Below are positions 9,701-18,183 of a DNA stretch of 64,000 bases, piece after piece. The notes below the pieces were generated by a model. It was given only the letters and a program-made list of their open reading frames with translations. It was not told the origin of the DNA and did no database searches. Position numbers and translations under genes: made by a program. Origin of the DNA: Verrucomicrobiales bacterium (lineage in GTDB: Bacteria > Verrucomicrobiota > Verrucomicrobiia > Verrucomicrobiales > DEV007); the NCBI GenBank assembly GCA_029213265.1, contig JARGNG010000008.1:102814-166813 (forward strand). The letters run 5' to 3'. The stretch's first letter is position 1. Every line of letters begins with the position of its first letter.

Positions 9701-10642
9701 TCACTGGATGATTTCGCTCTTCGGATAAAAGGCCTCCCAAGCTTGAACAAAAGAAAGCGTTCCGGGAACCGCTTCCAAATGGAGGCCCTTGTCCGGGCCG
9801 GAAATGGCAATCCCGGTTTCGCGGCTCCAGCGGGACCCGTTCTCCTCATTCTCCATGTATCCATTCTCTTCCGCCGAAAAAGCCAGCGGACGGCCGTCCG
9901 CCTCGGCTCGAAACGCCTGCACGCTTCCGCCTCTGGATCGATGAGTGAACACATAAGAGGCGCGGCCCGTTTTAACCATGACAACGCCCTCCCGCTGCAG
10001 CTTTCTCAAACCGACTGCAGGAGATTCCCCTTTTGTATTTCCGGAAATTCCGAAAACGAATCGACGAGCTTTCTCCCATTTCCCTTCGTCATATCCCCCC
10101 GTCGTCCGTTTCATCGCGAGGACGGAAGATTGGGGATAGCGGGCTTTCCAATCCTCCCAGGTCGTAATGACTGAAGGGATGCGCTCCAATTCCGTCCCTT
10201 CCAATTCGCCGCGCATTCCTTTCCCGAGGAGGTGACTCCAGAGCGTCTCCGTCTCGACATCGCGCATAACAAGGCTGCGCTGCCACAGCATTCCCGAAAC
10301 CTGAAAGTTCAGTTCTTTTTCTCCGACGGACCTGACATACACGATGCCATTGAAGCAAAGGTGTCACCAGGTCGCCGCGATAGATCGATCCCCCAGGGTA
10401 TCGTTGATGATCTCCCTCGTCGGATTGGTCAGCTGATTGATGGGATACGCCCTCGCCTCGTCCGCTACGACGACTCCAAGAACAAGTTCCTTTGCGATGA
10501 CCCATTTCCCGGCCTCATCAGAGGTCGCGATCTCAGGGTTCTGAATCGAGGGAAAGGGCTTCACCACCTGTCGTGGATTGAAATCCTGACCCGATACGGA
10601 AAATGCAATCAGAGAGAATAGCAGAGTCGTGATCAACTTCAT
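9701..10642 (-). CDS. DUF3179 family protein with in-frame UGA (predicted selenocysteine 93)
   Basis: Read through one TGA (10364-10366), this is a 313-residue DUF3179 protein with a signal peptide (MKLITTLLFSLIAFSVSG) starting at 10642. The family has a conserved C-P-L-C type motif after IVNDT-x-GG. Here the text runs INDTLGDRSIAATW-U-HLCFNG, so UGA replaces the first Cys of a CxxC pair and Cys96 remains. The remaining family landmarks follow in the same frame, with no shift: FQVSGMLWQRSLVMRDVETETLWS and TTWEDWKARYP. A hairpin with a G-containing apical loop lies just downstream. Conventional annotation would split the gene into a short N-terminal piece and a 213-aa piece starting at GTG 10342. 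Function of DUF3179 is unknown to me; a redox role is inferred from U-x-x-C. It is first of a likely two-gene operon with the sulfatase. Confidence 0.82.
10333..10349 (-). promoter_or_regulatory. Candidate bacterial SECIS hairpin of the DUF3179 gene
   Basis: On the mRNA strand, UGGCAU (10349-10344) pairs with AUGUCA (10338-10333): six pairs including one G-U. They close the loop CGUGU (10343-10339), which starts 21 nt after the UGA. A second helix around the UGA itself is possible (GACCU with AGGUC, then GACA with UGUC). A G among the first two loop positions at this distance fits the bacterial SECIS rule. Confidence 0.55.
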
Positions 10643-10774
10643 GGTGGGTGGGACGGCAACGGCACCGAAAGCTTTCTTCGCTCTCCGATGAATTCGCCGC
10701 AGATCATTACCATTACAAACCGACTCCCTTTTTTCCATGGCATTCCCCGAAATCTTTCGGCACCATCACGAATC

Positions 10775-11956
10775 ATGGAGGTATTCTTTTTCTTCGCTCT
10801 GATTATCGTCGGAGTCGCGTTCTTCGTTTTTCGTCATTCGAAGGCGACAAACGAAGCCTGGGCTCAAGCAGCCTCCCGGTTGCGGCTTGATTTCGAAGAG
10901 GGATTGAGTATCCGGAAAATGCACGGGAAGCGAGTCGATCTTTCCCTTGAGATCAGAACAGAATCGGTTTCGAAAGCTACCTGGACGAAGTACATGGTAC
11001 AATTTGCCGAGCCGCTGCCTTTTCCCATTCGACTGCAGCCGCAGGGAATTTTCTCCGAAGTCCGCAATGCGTTTCTCGACCGGATTGATATCGAGACGGG
11101 AGATGCCGCCTTCGATTCGCAACTCGTCATCGAGAGCAAGCGTGCGGAAGACGTGCGGGGCTTTCTTGATCAACGCGCCCGAACCGCAATCATGAAGTTA
11201 CTGTCCCGCTTTGACCTCTTTGAAATGACAGAACGCGGGATTATTGCGACACAGAAACGAGTCAGTTCCAGTACCACGAAGCTTGTTGAGGACGTTCAAC
11301 TGCTGGAAGCTTCCGCCCGGAAATTACTGGAATCTGCCCGGCCCCCGGTCGAACCGGCAAGGGTTCCTCCTCCCCTGCCCCCGCGAAAGAAAACCGAAGA
11401 GCCGGCTCCGGAGTTGCCCGACGAAGAGGGAATCGTACCGTCCACAGAAACTGAAACACCTCTGCTCGAAGAAGAGATTTTCGAAGTGCCGGTTCCAAAG
11501 ATCCAGATTGAACCATCGACTTTCACGGATCCCGCCTTTTCACCCGACCAACCTCTGTCGACGCTTCCGAATGAGGACACCATCTTCGCGATGCACTGCC
11601 GCGAATTATTTTCGGATTGTCGGAGTCGATACGAAATGTCAAAAGTGTTTACTACCGAAGTGAAGGGAAATAGAATCGAAGAGAGTGCGATCCTCCTCCG
11701 GGCGGAACCTTTCTCGATGGACCGGATTCTCGGAAGAGGCCCGGGAATATTGCGAACTTTTTCGCTGGGAAAACTGAACGACGGGAACGAACTTTTTCTT
11801 GTTGCGGACACACCTGGCGACGAATCGCCCTCGAAGTGGAAACAAAGGGAAGGTCAGTCCGTCACTGTCGCCGGCACCCTCGTAGCCTTTGATCCGTTTT
11901 CCTATAGGATTTTTCTGAAAGAGCCGGTTGAAGAGGAATGTTCCACCATCCTTTGA
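10775..11956 (+). CDS. Unknown membrane-anchored protein with Pro/Glu-rich linker
   Basis: I do not recognise this 393-aa protein. From the ATG at 10775 it begins with a single N-terminal hydrophobic segment (MEVFFFFALIIVGVAFFVF), so it is probably membrane-anchored. A folded region follows to about residue 170 (…WAQAASRLRLDFEEG, then a segment predicted as alpha/beta), a Pro/Glu-rich linker (PPPLPPRKKTEEPAPELPDEEG) and a C-terminal domain of about 130 residues. An earlier in-frame ATG at 10688 would add 29 unlikely residues. It is divergent from the DUF3179 gene (132-base gap) and convergent with the lipase-like gene, with only 11 bases between stops. No catalytic motif seen. Confidence 0.75.
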   Translation: MEVFFFFALIIVGVAFFVFRHSKATNEAWAQAASRLRLDFEEGLSIRKMHGKRVDLSLEIRTESVSKATWTKYMVQFAEPLPFPIRLQPQGIFSEVRNAFLDRIDIETGDAAFDSQLVIESKRAEDVRGFLDQRARTAIMKLLSRFDLFEMTERGIIATQKRVSSSTTKLVEDVQLLEASARKLLESARPPVEPARVPPPLPPRKKTEEPAPELPDEEGIVPSTETETPLLEEEIFEVPVPKIQIEPSTFTDPAFSPDQPLSTLPNEDTIFAMHCRELFSDCRSRYEMSKVFTTEVKGNRIEESAILLRAEPFSMDRILGRGPGILRTFSLGKLNDGNELFLVADTPGDESPSKWKQREGQSVTVAGTLVAFDPFSYRIFLKEPVEEECSTIL

Positions 11957-11967
11957 GCTGTAATCCG

Positions 11968-13746
11968 CTATCGGTTTGCGTGGACCCGCAAGACCCGTTT
12001 CATCTCGTTCTTGGCATTTTCATGCACATAGGTCGAATGCCCCGTCGGCACCACAACCTCGGAAGAGGCCCCCTGCTGGTGTGAACTCCAGTAGTCAACA
12101 ATCCCGTCTGAACTCTCCTCCAGAGGACCCTCGATCCCCTGGTCTCCGATGATGGTGTGATACACCACTCCGGAGCGATAAGGAGAATCCTTCAGAGCCA
12201 GTACAATAGGGGAATCAGGGCGAAGGGACTGAACGCTTGTCATCTTTTTACGGACATCTATTTTCATTCCTTTCACCTTCGGCCCTTTTGCAAGGGCAGT
12301 TGTTGCTTCCAGCGCCTGCTGAGGCAACTTGGCGAGACGGGAAACCGCGCCGGCAATCGACAGGGTTGCCATTTCGGCGCCACCGTGAGGAGTGGACAGA
12401 AATACGGCCCGATGAACGGCCGGATCCGGGTCAAAATACGCCAGGTTCCGCAAGATTTCCCGATTCTCCTCATCCACCTTGAGCTGGTCAATCGGAACGG
12501 TTGCAACCTGGTCCCAGAGGCGATTGTCGACATCAGTAACAAGCAACCTTGTTAGAACTCCCCCCATGCTGTGCCCCATCGCAACCATGTTGGTAGAAAG
12601 CGGGTCATTCCCGTCCGGATCATATTTTCCCCGTAGTTCGGAAAGCTGATTCCGAAACAATTCCGCTGACTCAGCGATTGGATAAGAACTGGGATAGGTG
12701 AACACCAGGAACTGATATTTTTCCGCAATATCGGGTTCAGACAGAAAATCAGGAATGATATCCCGCCAGATAATGGGAACGGAAATCAATCCGTGAGTCA
12801 ATATGACCGGAATCCGGTCTTCATCGTACGGCTCAAGCAAATAAATGCCGGAGTTCTCTGCGCGCTCTCGCGCATTCAGAAACCCCGCCAAACCGGCAAT
12901 CACTTCATTGCTCCCAGCGAGCAGAATTTCCAAAGGAGCCGAAAAATCAGCAGCGAGGGGCAACCGGGTGGAACCTACCTGTACTGTTTCAGTCCGGACC
13001 GAATCGTAAATCGACAACTCAACCGTCTTTCCGTAGTCCGCCTCACGAACATTGGAAACCGCCAGGGTGACAGGAACATGCATTCCTTTGAGGGGGAAAA
13101 ACTCCAATTCTTCGGCTCGCTCTTCAGTTTGCTCGCGAATGCCGACAAGGGCGGCGCCGTATCCTTTCCGGCTTCGCTTCTCGATTCCTTTTCCTCTGAG
13201 TGAATCTGCTGAAATGGCCCGATCAAAGAAATCAGCTTCGAAATCGGAATCTTTCCCCAGAACGATATGATAGGCCTCCCCGTTGCAGGCGAAGCTATAG
13301 GGTGCGCCACCAAGTCGCCTTGGATCTCTGGACCAAAGATCGGCGAAACGGGCAAGGGAGCGATTGTGCAGATCAACGAGGATGTTCCGGCAATGTTCGT
13401 TCACGCCGGAATGGCTTGAGGCAACATGCTCTCTCGCAATGACCGCTGACGCCAGATAACAGCCTGCGGCATCCCCCTTACGCCCGAAGGTTTCGTAGCG
13501 ACGGCCCTGCTTAAGCAGCAGTTCGCATTCTTCCCCTATTTTATGAAGATCATCGGAATGTTCCTCCAGTAGAGAAAGCTCGCGAAGTTCCTTCGCGGAT
13601 TCAATCCCCCCCTTCGTTACAGCTCCGCGGTTCGTGGATACTTTGACAGTCGAGCAGGAACTGCCAATCATCGCGCCGGTCAGGGCGAGAATGGAAACGT
13701 AGAGCCTGAAGCTGCCCGGAAGGAGAATGCTGTGTTTCTTTTTCAT
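11968..13746 (-). CDS. Alpha/beta-hydrolase lipoprotein (lipase/esterase-like)
   Basis: Predicted secreted lipoprotein of 592 aa. A basic start and hydrophobic stretch end in the lipobox-like IGSSC. The N-terminal 250 residues are a helical region of unknown role. The C-terminal half is an alpha/beta hydrolase of the DUF676/triacylglycerol-lipase type, with the oxyanion segment IPVILTHGLIS, the nucleophile elbow GHSMGG, and plausible Asp and His in SDGIVDYWSSHQ and GHSTYVHEN near the end. Substrate unknown; ester cleavage at the cell surface is inferred. It is on the same strand as the transglutaminase operon but separated from it by 115 bases that include tandem repeats. Confidence 0.85.
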   Translation of the reverse strand: MKKKHSILLPGSFRLYVSILALTGAMIGSSCSTVKVSTNRGAVTKGGIESAKELRELSLLEEHSDDLHKIGEECELLLKQGRRYETFGRKGDAAGCYLASAVIAREHVASSHSGVNEHCRNILVDLHNRSLARFADLWSRDPRRLGGAPYSFACNGEAYHIVLGKDSDFEADFFDRAISADSLRGKGIEKRSRKGYGAALVGIREQTEERAEELEFFPLKGMHVPVTLAVSNVREADYGKTVELSIYDSVRTETVQVGSTRLPLAADFSAPLEILLAGSNEVIAGLAGFLNARERAENSGIYLLEPYDEDRIPVILTHGLISVPIIWRDIIPDFLSEPDIAEKYQFLVFTYPSSYPIAESAELFRNQLSELRGKYDPDGNDPLSTNMVAMGHSMGGVLTRLLVTDVDNRLWDQVATVPIDQLKVDEENREILRNLAYFDPDPAVHRAVFLSTPHGGAEMATLSIAGAVSRLAKLPQQALEATTALAKGPKVKGMKIDVRKKMTSVQSLRPDSPIVLALKDSPYRSGVVYHTIIGDQGIEGPLEESSDGIVDYWSSHQQGASSEVVVPTGHSTYVHENAKNEMKRVLRVHANR

Positions 13747-13843
13747 TCCGATCTGGTACAGGTCATGTTCAAGCAGGTAGGACCGTTCATCAAGTACAGA
13801 AATGCCTCTCCTGTTCCATGAGCGAAACCTGCACTTTCCTACT

Positions 13844-13891
13844 ATTCAGGCGCGTCCAAATTCAGGCGCGTCCAAATTCAGGCGCGTCCAA
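13844..13891. repeat. Three tandem copies of a 16-bp unit at the 3' end of a transglutaminase gene
   Basis: ATTCAGGCGCGTCCAA is repeated exactly three times (13844-13859, 13860-13875, 13876-13891). The copy nearest the gene encodes the last codons of the 13862-14749 protein, and the stop codon lies in the middle copy. Perfect identity suggests recent slippage duplication. Confidence 0.95.
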
Positions 13892-14749
13892 AACACCCAT
13901 GCGGATGGCCTCCCCCCGATTCATCAAATCCGATCTCGTCAAATGTACAAACTCATCTGAGTTCCCGGCCTGCTCAACGCTCACTTGAATCCCGTTCCCG
14001 GAAACATTTCCGAACAGCATGGCTGCCGCCACATCTCCCGCATCCCGCCCACTCGCGATTCTCACCATACCGTTCAAGGGCGCAATTTTCGTGCCGTCGA
14101 CCAGATACCACTGCCTATCGATAAATACTTCGAAAACCGCGTGAAAGTCCTGTGGCTGCAACCGATAGGCATAAACGGTCACATATCTTGCCGGAATATT
14201 CAGGGCCCTGCAAAAGGCGATTCCCAAATGGGCGAAGTCACGACAAACGCCGACTCGATCAATGAATGTGTCAGCCGCTGAGGACTGTTCAATGGAAGTG
14301 CCTATCTGATAGGAAATATTCTGAAACAACCACTCTTCTATGGCCATGGCCACGTCAAAAGGCCCTTTTATACTTCCGAACAAATCAAAGGCAGCGGTCC
14401 TCATTCGATCTGACGGCACATAACGGCTGGGAAACAAATAGGGGATTCCCGCTTCGTCCATCGCTTCGATCGACTGAAACGGAATCTTCGAAATCTCAAC
14501 GGTGTTGAAAACAGGCTCAATCTCAGCCTCATAGGTGACGGACACCTCGGAGGAGTCTTCCACGTGCCATTTTAAGATGCGGCTTCCAACCGTTCCTACC
14601 TCCAATTCCCGAAGCCTTTCCTGCGGCTGCGTCCAGATTGATTCAGAGAGAATTTTCTGACCACCCAACCGGCTGCAGGCAATCGAAAAAAAGAATGTCG
14701 TCGGACCGTAAACCTGGTAGTAGAGGTCACTTCGAAGCGCCAGTTTCAT
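13862..14749 (-). CDS. Transglutaminase-like cysteine peptidase-fold protein
   Basis: 295-aa transglutaminase-core protein with the Cys-His-Asp triad visible: Cys in GVCRDFAHLGIAFCRAL, His in DFHAVFEVF, Asp in WYLVDGTKIAP. The N-terminal half is a beta-rich domain like the bacterial transglutaminase N-terminal region. The start at 14749 overlaps the stop of the upstream gene by 4 bases, indicating translational coupling. It is the last gene of a four-gene block with a second transglutaminase, an ATP-grasp/alpha-E protein and a large transglutaminase-DUF2126 protein. Such blocks are predicted in the literature on amidoligases to make or trim peptide-like products; the actual substrate is unknown. 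The C-terminal residues are encoded by a tandem repeat. Confidence 0.9.
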   Translation of the reverse strand: MKLALRSDLYYQVYGPTTFFFSIACSRLGGQKILSESIWTQPQERLRELEVGTVGSRILKWHVEDSSEVSVTYEAEIEPVFNTVEISKIPFQSIEAMDEAGIPYLFPSRYVPSDRMRTAAFDLFGSIKGPFDVAMAIEEWLFQNISYQIGTSIEQSSAADTFIDRVGVCRDFAHLGIAFCRALNIPARYVTVYAYRLQPQDFHAVFEVFIDRQWYLVDGTKIAPLNGMVRIASGRDAGDVAAAMLFGNVSGNGIQVSVEQAGNSDEFVHLTRSDLMNRGEAIRMGVLDAPEFGRA

Positions 14750-15648
14750 TCTTTCTCCAAAGCTTCAACTCGTTCCACATCCACCTCCACAAAAAGAGCT
14801 TGCTTCCCACTTCCCAAAAAGATCCCTCGAATCGGCTGAACGTCGAAGTAGTCCCGCCCGTGGCAAATCTTGATATGCTGGTCTCCGGGAATCGTGTCGT
14901 TGGTAGGATCGAATCCGACCCAGCCACAGGCAGGGGCCCAGGCTTCGATCCAGGCATGCGACGCATCAGCACCTTGTAACTTTTCCTTCCCCGGAGGCGG
15001 CAGTGTCTCGAGATACCCGCTGACATATCGCGAAGGAATGCCAACGCCGCGCAAAGCGGCCAGCATCACGTGGGAGAAATCCTGACAAACGCCCTTTCTC
15101 TTTTCCATCACCTCAGAGAGAGCGGTGCTGGTCCCCGTCGCTCCCGGGGTGTAGTCAAATTCCCTGTAGACCCGGCTCATCAAGTCATGCACCACCTCCA
15201 TGACATCCTTCCCCGGGGAAAGAGAAGGCTCCATGAACTCACGAACACTGCCCAGAAAAGGGCAGGCACGGGTCGGGAGAATATAGTTCCCGAGAAGGAT
15301 TCCGGTCTGGTCGGTCGCCCGGTGAAATTCTTTGAGATCTTCCCAACCAATCTCCCCGGACGGAAGGGCCGGCGATGCCTCCTCCTTGCGCACGACCATA
15401 TCCGAGATCACGTCGAGTGATTCGTGGGAACTCTCGATGGAAAAGTAATGCACTTTATTTCCGAAATAGTCCTTTCGCTCCGATCTGAAATCGGGCTCCG
15501 GAAGAACCGTTAAAGAATGGCTTTCGGTTTTCTGATTTTCATCCTGCCTCGCCGCCAGGTGAGCATAACTGTGACAGAGATCAATCCTTCCGGAATACTC
15601 GTACACTGTGCGATGTCGAATTCGGTATCGACGATCAGCATTACTCAT
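14746..15648 (-). CDS. Transglutaminase-like protein (second in the block)
   Basis: 300 aa, with a beta-rich N-terminal domain beginning YRIRHRTVYEYSGRI, which is typical of these bacterial transglutaminases, and a core domain with Cys in KGVCQDFSHVMLAALR, His in ADASHAWIEAW and Asp in GWVGFDPTND. All three catalytic residues are present. The start overlaps the stop of the ATP-grasp/alpha-E gene by 4 bases and its own stop overlaps the next start by 4 bases, so the three are almost certainly translated from one message. Probably cytoplasmic, since no signal peptide is seen. The role (amide cleavage or cross-linking of the product of the neighbouring ATP-grasp) is an inference from context. 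Confidence 0.92.
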   Translation of the reverse strand: MSNADRRYRIRHRTVYEYSGRIDLCHSYAHLAARQDENQKTESHSLTVLPEPDFRSERKDYFGNKVHYFSIESSHESLDVISDMVVRKEEASPALPSGEIGWEDLKEFHRATDQTGILLGNYILPTRACPFLGSVREFMEPSLSPGKDVMEVVHDLMSRVYREFDYTPGATGTSTALSEVMEKRKGVCQDFSHVMLAALRGVGIPSRYVSGYLETLPPPGKEKLQGADASHAWIEAWAPACGWVGFDPTNDTIPGDQHIKICHGRDYFDVQPIRGIFLGSGKQALFVEVDVERVEALEKE

Positions 15649-18173
15649 AAGATAGTCCGGTTAGCATGGCTGAAATAGGATTTTGTCAGGTGGTCGCTGA
15701 GCGCATTCAACTGCGCACCGAGCGTCTCAAGATCCTCCTCCGCATAAGTTCTGATCGCCCCGGTATCGTCCCCATCACGCTCCAGCCTCTCGCAAAAGGA
15801 AAGCAGGTGTTCGCGGGCCGGCTCAATCAATTCCCCGGGATGAGTAAAGCCCACCGGCTCGGGAAGCTTGGCAAATACCAACTGAAGCCGTTCCAGAAGA
15901 AACAGGAGCGAGCGCGGATAATCACTCTCTCCGAGAAGAAGCCTCGCCATCGGTCCCGTTCTCGGTTCCTTGCGATAAGAGCTCTGGTAGGTTCCGAGAC
16001 TGTCCGAGATGAACAGGATTGATTCGTTTAAAAGAGATTCAATGGACTCTGGGGAAGCGTTGCTCACATGAAACGAAAGGAGTTTGACCGTATTGACAGC
16101 CCGCTCAATCCGCCGTCCTGCATCCAGCATGATCCACCCGTGATCTCTCGTCATACTGTCGAGATTCATTCCAAGGAAAGCGGCCAGATTGAGTTGTAGA
16201 GATTCCAGGGGGGAGGCATAACCAAAGACGCTCCGGGCATTCTCCGTGTTGTCGGACCAACCTTTGCAGATGGATTCAATCGCCAGAATACTGGCCGTTG
16301 ACCACTGCTCCCTCGTCAGATTCGTATTTCGGCGAAAATTCCGGAGATGGTAGCCAATTCCGGCGGGACAGTCCGACTCCCGCAAAACCATGAGCAGCTT
16401 TTCGTCCGCCTGATTTCCAGCATCGAGCAGACCGGTGCATTCATGGAGCGAGAAAAGGGCCTCCAAGAGAATGGACTCATGCTCAATTTCATCCGGAGTG
16501 GCATGAGCAAAACCAAGGGTTCGCCCCTGCAGGATTCGAGTCATGAAGCGGGAGATAAAATCAATCCGCTCCGCATTCCGTCCGACCCAGTAGAGATTCT
16601 CTGCCGCGTGACTTGTTACCGTCTCCGGACTGGTCAATCGGGATCGTCGCACCTGCTTGGAAATGCGAACTTTTGCGTCGTAGTTCTCATCGAGAACCCA
16701 AACGTCTTTGGACTCTCCGGCTTCGCGGGTCGAAACCACAATTCCATCCTCGGTGGTTACCCGGGCCAATCCTCCGGGCATGACATTGGGAACCCCTTCC
16801 CGACCACGAAAGGAAAACGCCCGCAAGACCGCACCTCGCGGCACGAGTCCGGAAGAAGTCGAAACGGGAACCGTCGAGAGGGCCAATTCCTCCTGCGCTA
16901 CAAATCTCTCGGGCTGCGCTTCGATCCGCGACCGAATCTCAGCCAGTTCCGCTTCTGCGAGGCGGCTGCCATAGAGAGTCGTAAAATCGCCATGAGGACC
17001 GACACCTTTCACAACCATGGACGACAGATTGGCGAGAACATGCTGTCGCGGAGCAGCATCACCGCACCACCACGTTGCAACCGAAGGAATGAGAAGAGGT
17101 TCCCCAAGAAGGAACTGACAAATTTTGGAAAGGTAGGGGAATAATCCGGGGCTTTGCAGGACTTCACATCCGGGGTGACTCGCAATGGCCACATTTCCCC
17201 GGCGAAGCGCCTCGAACATCCCCGGGATACCCCGTCCGAATCCCCGACTGGTTTCGAGAGGGTCCAGTTCCCTTCCCGCCGTGTATTTCCAAAGCACGTC
17301 GATTTTCTCAAGGCCCCCGATCGTCTTCAACCAAACCTGACCGTTTCGAACGGTGAGATCAGATGGAATGACGCGGAGAATCCCGCAGTAGTTGGCGAGA
17401 AAGCTGATCTCGGAATCCGTATCTTCCTGAGTCGCATCGAGAATCGCTACCCGGGCCGAGCTGGAATGCTTCGGTGCACACTCGGCAAGATGATCGAACC
17501 ACTCGACAAAAAAATGACCGATTCGCCGCACTTTGTTCCGTCGGAACAAGTTAGGAAGAACGGTATTCACGATGGTCCGGTTCTCGAGGGCCAGCCCGGG
17601 ACCGAAGGGCTGGTCGAATCGATCGTTAAGCGCAAAGACCCTCCCCGAGTGATCTCTCCCGAGGTCAGTCGCAGCCATACCGAGACCGACGCAACTCTCT
17701 CTGGGAGGAATGTCATGGAGAGCCCGGAGAAATCCTGGATGCGAAAGAATGATCTGAGGGGGGATCAGCTTTTCTTTGAATAACCGCTGCTGCCCTCCGT
17801 AGAGATCGCCAAGAATGGCGTCAAACAATCGCAGACGTTGGGAGACACCCCGCTCAATGGCTTTCCAGTCCTCCTTGGCAAAAACCCATGGAACAGGGCC
17901 GAGGGACCAGTTTCCGCTTGTTTCCCCGGCTTCGATGCGATCAGGGCGATAGGCCAGTCCACGCTCTCGCGAGAGACGATGGATTTCCGACTGCCAGGTG
18001 GTCAGCCCGTCCGGCCCGTGCCTCTGAATCGAATCGAAGAGGTCCGACCAGCCTGGACGCAGTAACCCATCGTCCCCGATTGCTTCATCGCGACGAGTCG
18101 CAAAGGGCTGATAGGTGACGGCGGGGTTGCCTCCGGAAGATGCCGGGGCAGGTTCGACGAGAGCCGTATCCAT
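15645..18173 (-). CDS. Circularly permuted ATP-grasp fused to alpha-E domain
   Basis: 842-aa fusion. The N-terminal half (about residues 80-480) is a circularly permuted ATP-grasp of the type seen beside transglutaminases, with recognisable blocks such as GMAATDLGRDHSGRVFALNDR, SDLTVRNGQVWLKTI and VVKGVGPHG. The C-terminal portion (about 530-840) is the all-helical alpha-E domain, opening with AAENLYWVGRNAERI. In many genomes these are two separate genes, so the fusion is a variant. ATP-grasp enzymes form amide bonds, which fits a predicted peptide-ligation role with the adjoining transglutaminases. It lies 10 bases downstream of the DUF2126 gene and overlaps the next start by 4. Confidence 0.93.
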   Translation of the reverse strand: MDTALVEPAPASSGGNPAVTYQPFATRRDEAIGDDGLLRPGWSDLFDSIQRHGPDGLTTWQSEIHRLSRERGLAYRPDRIEAGETSGNWSLGPVPWVFAKEDWKAIERGVSQRLRLFDAILGDLYGGQQRLFKEKLIPPQIILSHPGFLRALHDIPPRESCVGLGMAATDLGRDHSGRVFALNDRFDQPFGPGLALENRTIVNTVLPNLFRRNKVRRIGHFFVEWFDHLAECAPKHSSSARVAILDATQEDTDSEISFLANYCGILRVIPSDLTVRNGQVWLKTIGGLEKIDVLWKYTAGRELDPLETSRGFGRGIPGMFEALRRGNVAIASHPGCEVLQSPGLFPYLSKICQFLLGEPLLIPSVATWWCGDAAPRQHVLANLSSMVVKGVGPHGDFTTLYGSRLAEAELAEIRSRIEAQPERFVAQEELALSTVPVSTSSGLVPRGAVLRAFSFRGREGVPNVMPGGLARVTTEDGIVVSTREAGESKDVWVLDENYDAKVRISKQVRRSRLTSPETVTSHAAENLYWVGRNAERIDFISRFMTRILQGRTLGFAHATPDEIEHESILLEALFSLHECTGLLDAGNQADEKLLMVLRESDCPAGIGYHLRNFRRNTNLTREQWSTASILAIESICKGWSDNTENARSVFGYASPLESLQLNLAAFLGMNLDSMTRDHGWIMLDAGRRIERAVNTVKLLSFHVSNASPESIESLLNESILFISDSLGTYQSSYRKEPRTGPMARLLLGESDYPRSLLFLLERLQLVFAKLPEPVGFTHPGELIEPAREHLLSFCERLERDGDDTGAIRTYAEEDLETLGAQLNALSDHLTKSYFSHANRTIL

Positions 18174-18183
18174 AGGCTGGAAT

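Noticed and set aside
7888..9711. 607-codon frame on the + strand across the sulfatase
   Set aside because: Antisense shadow. The minus strand has signal peptide, metal site and C-A-P-A-R motif.
13844..13891. CRISPR-like direct repeats
   Set aside because: Units are 16 bp with no spacers and lie in and just after a gene end. Plain tandem duplication.
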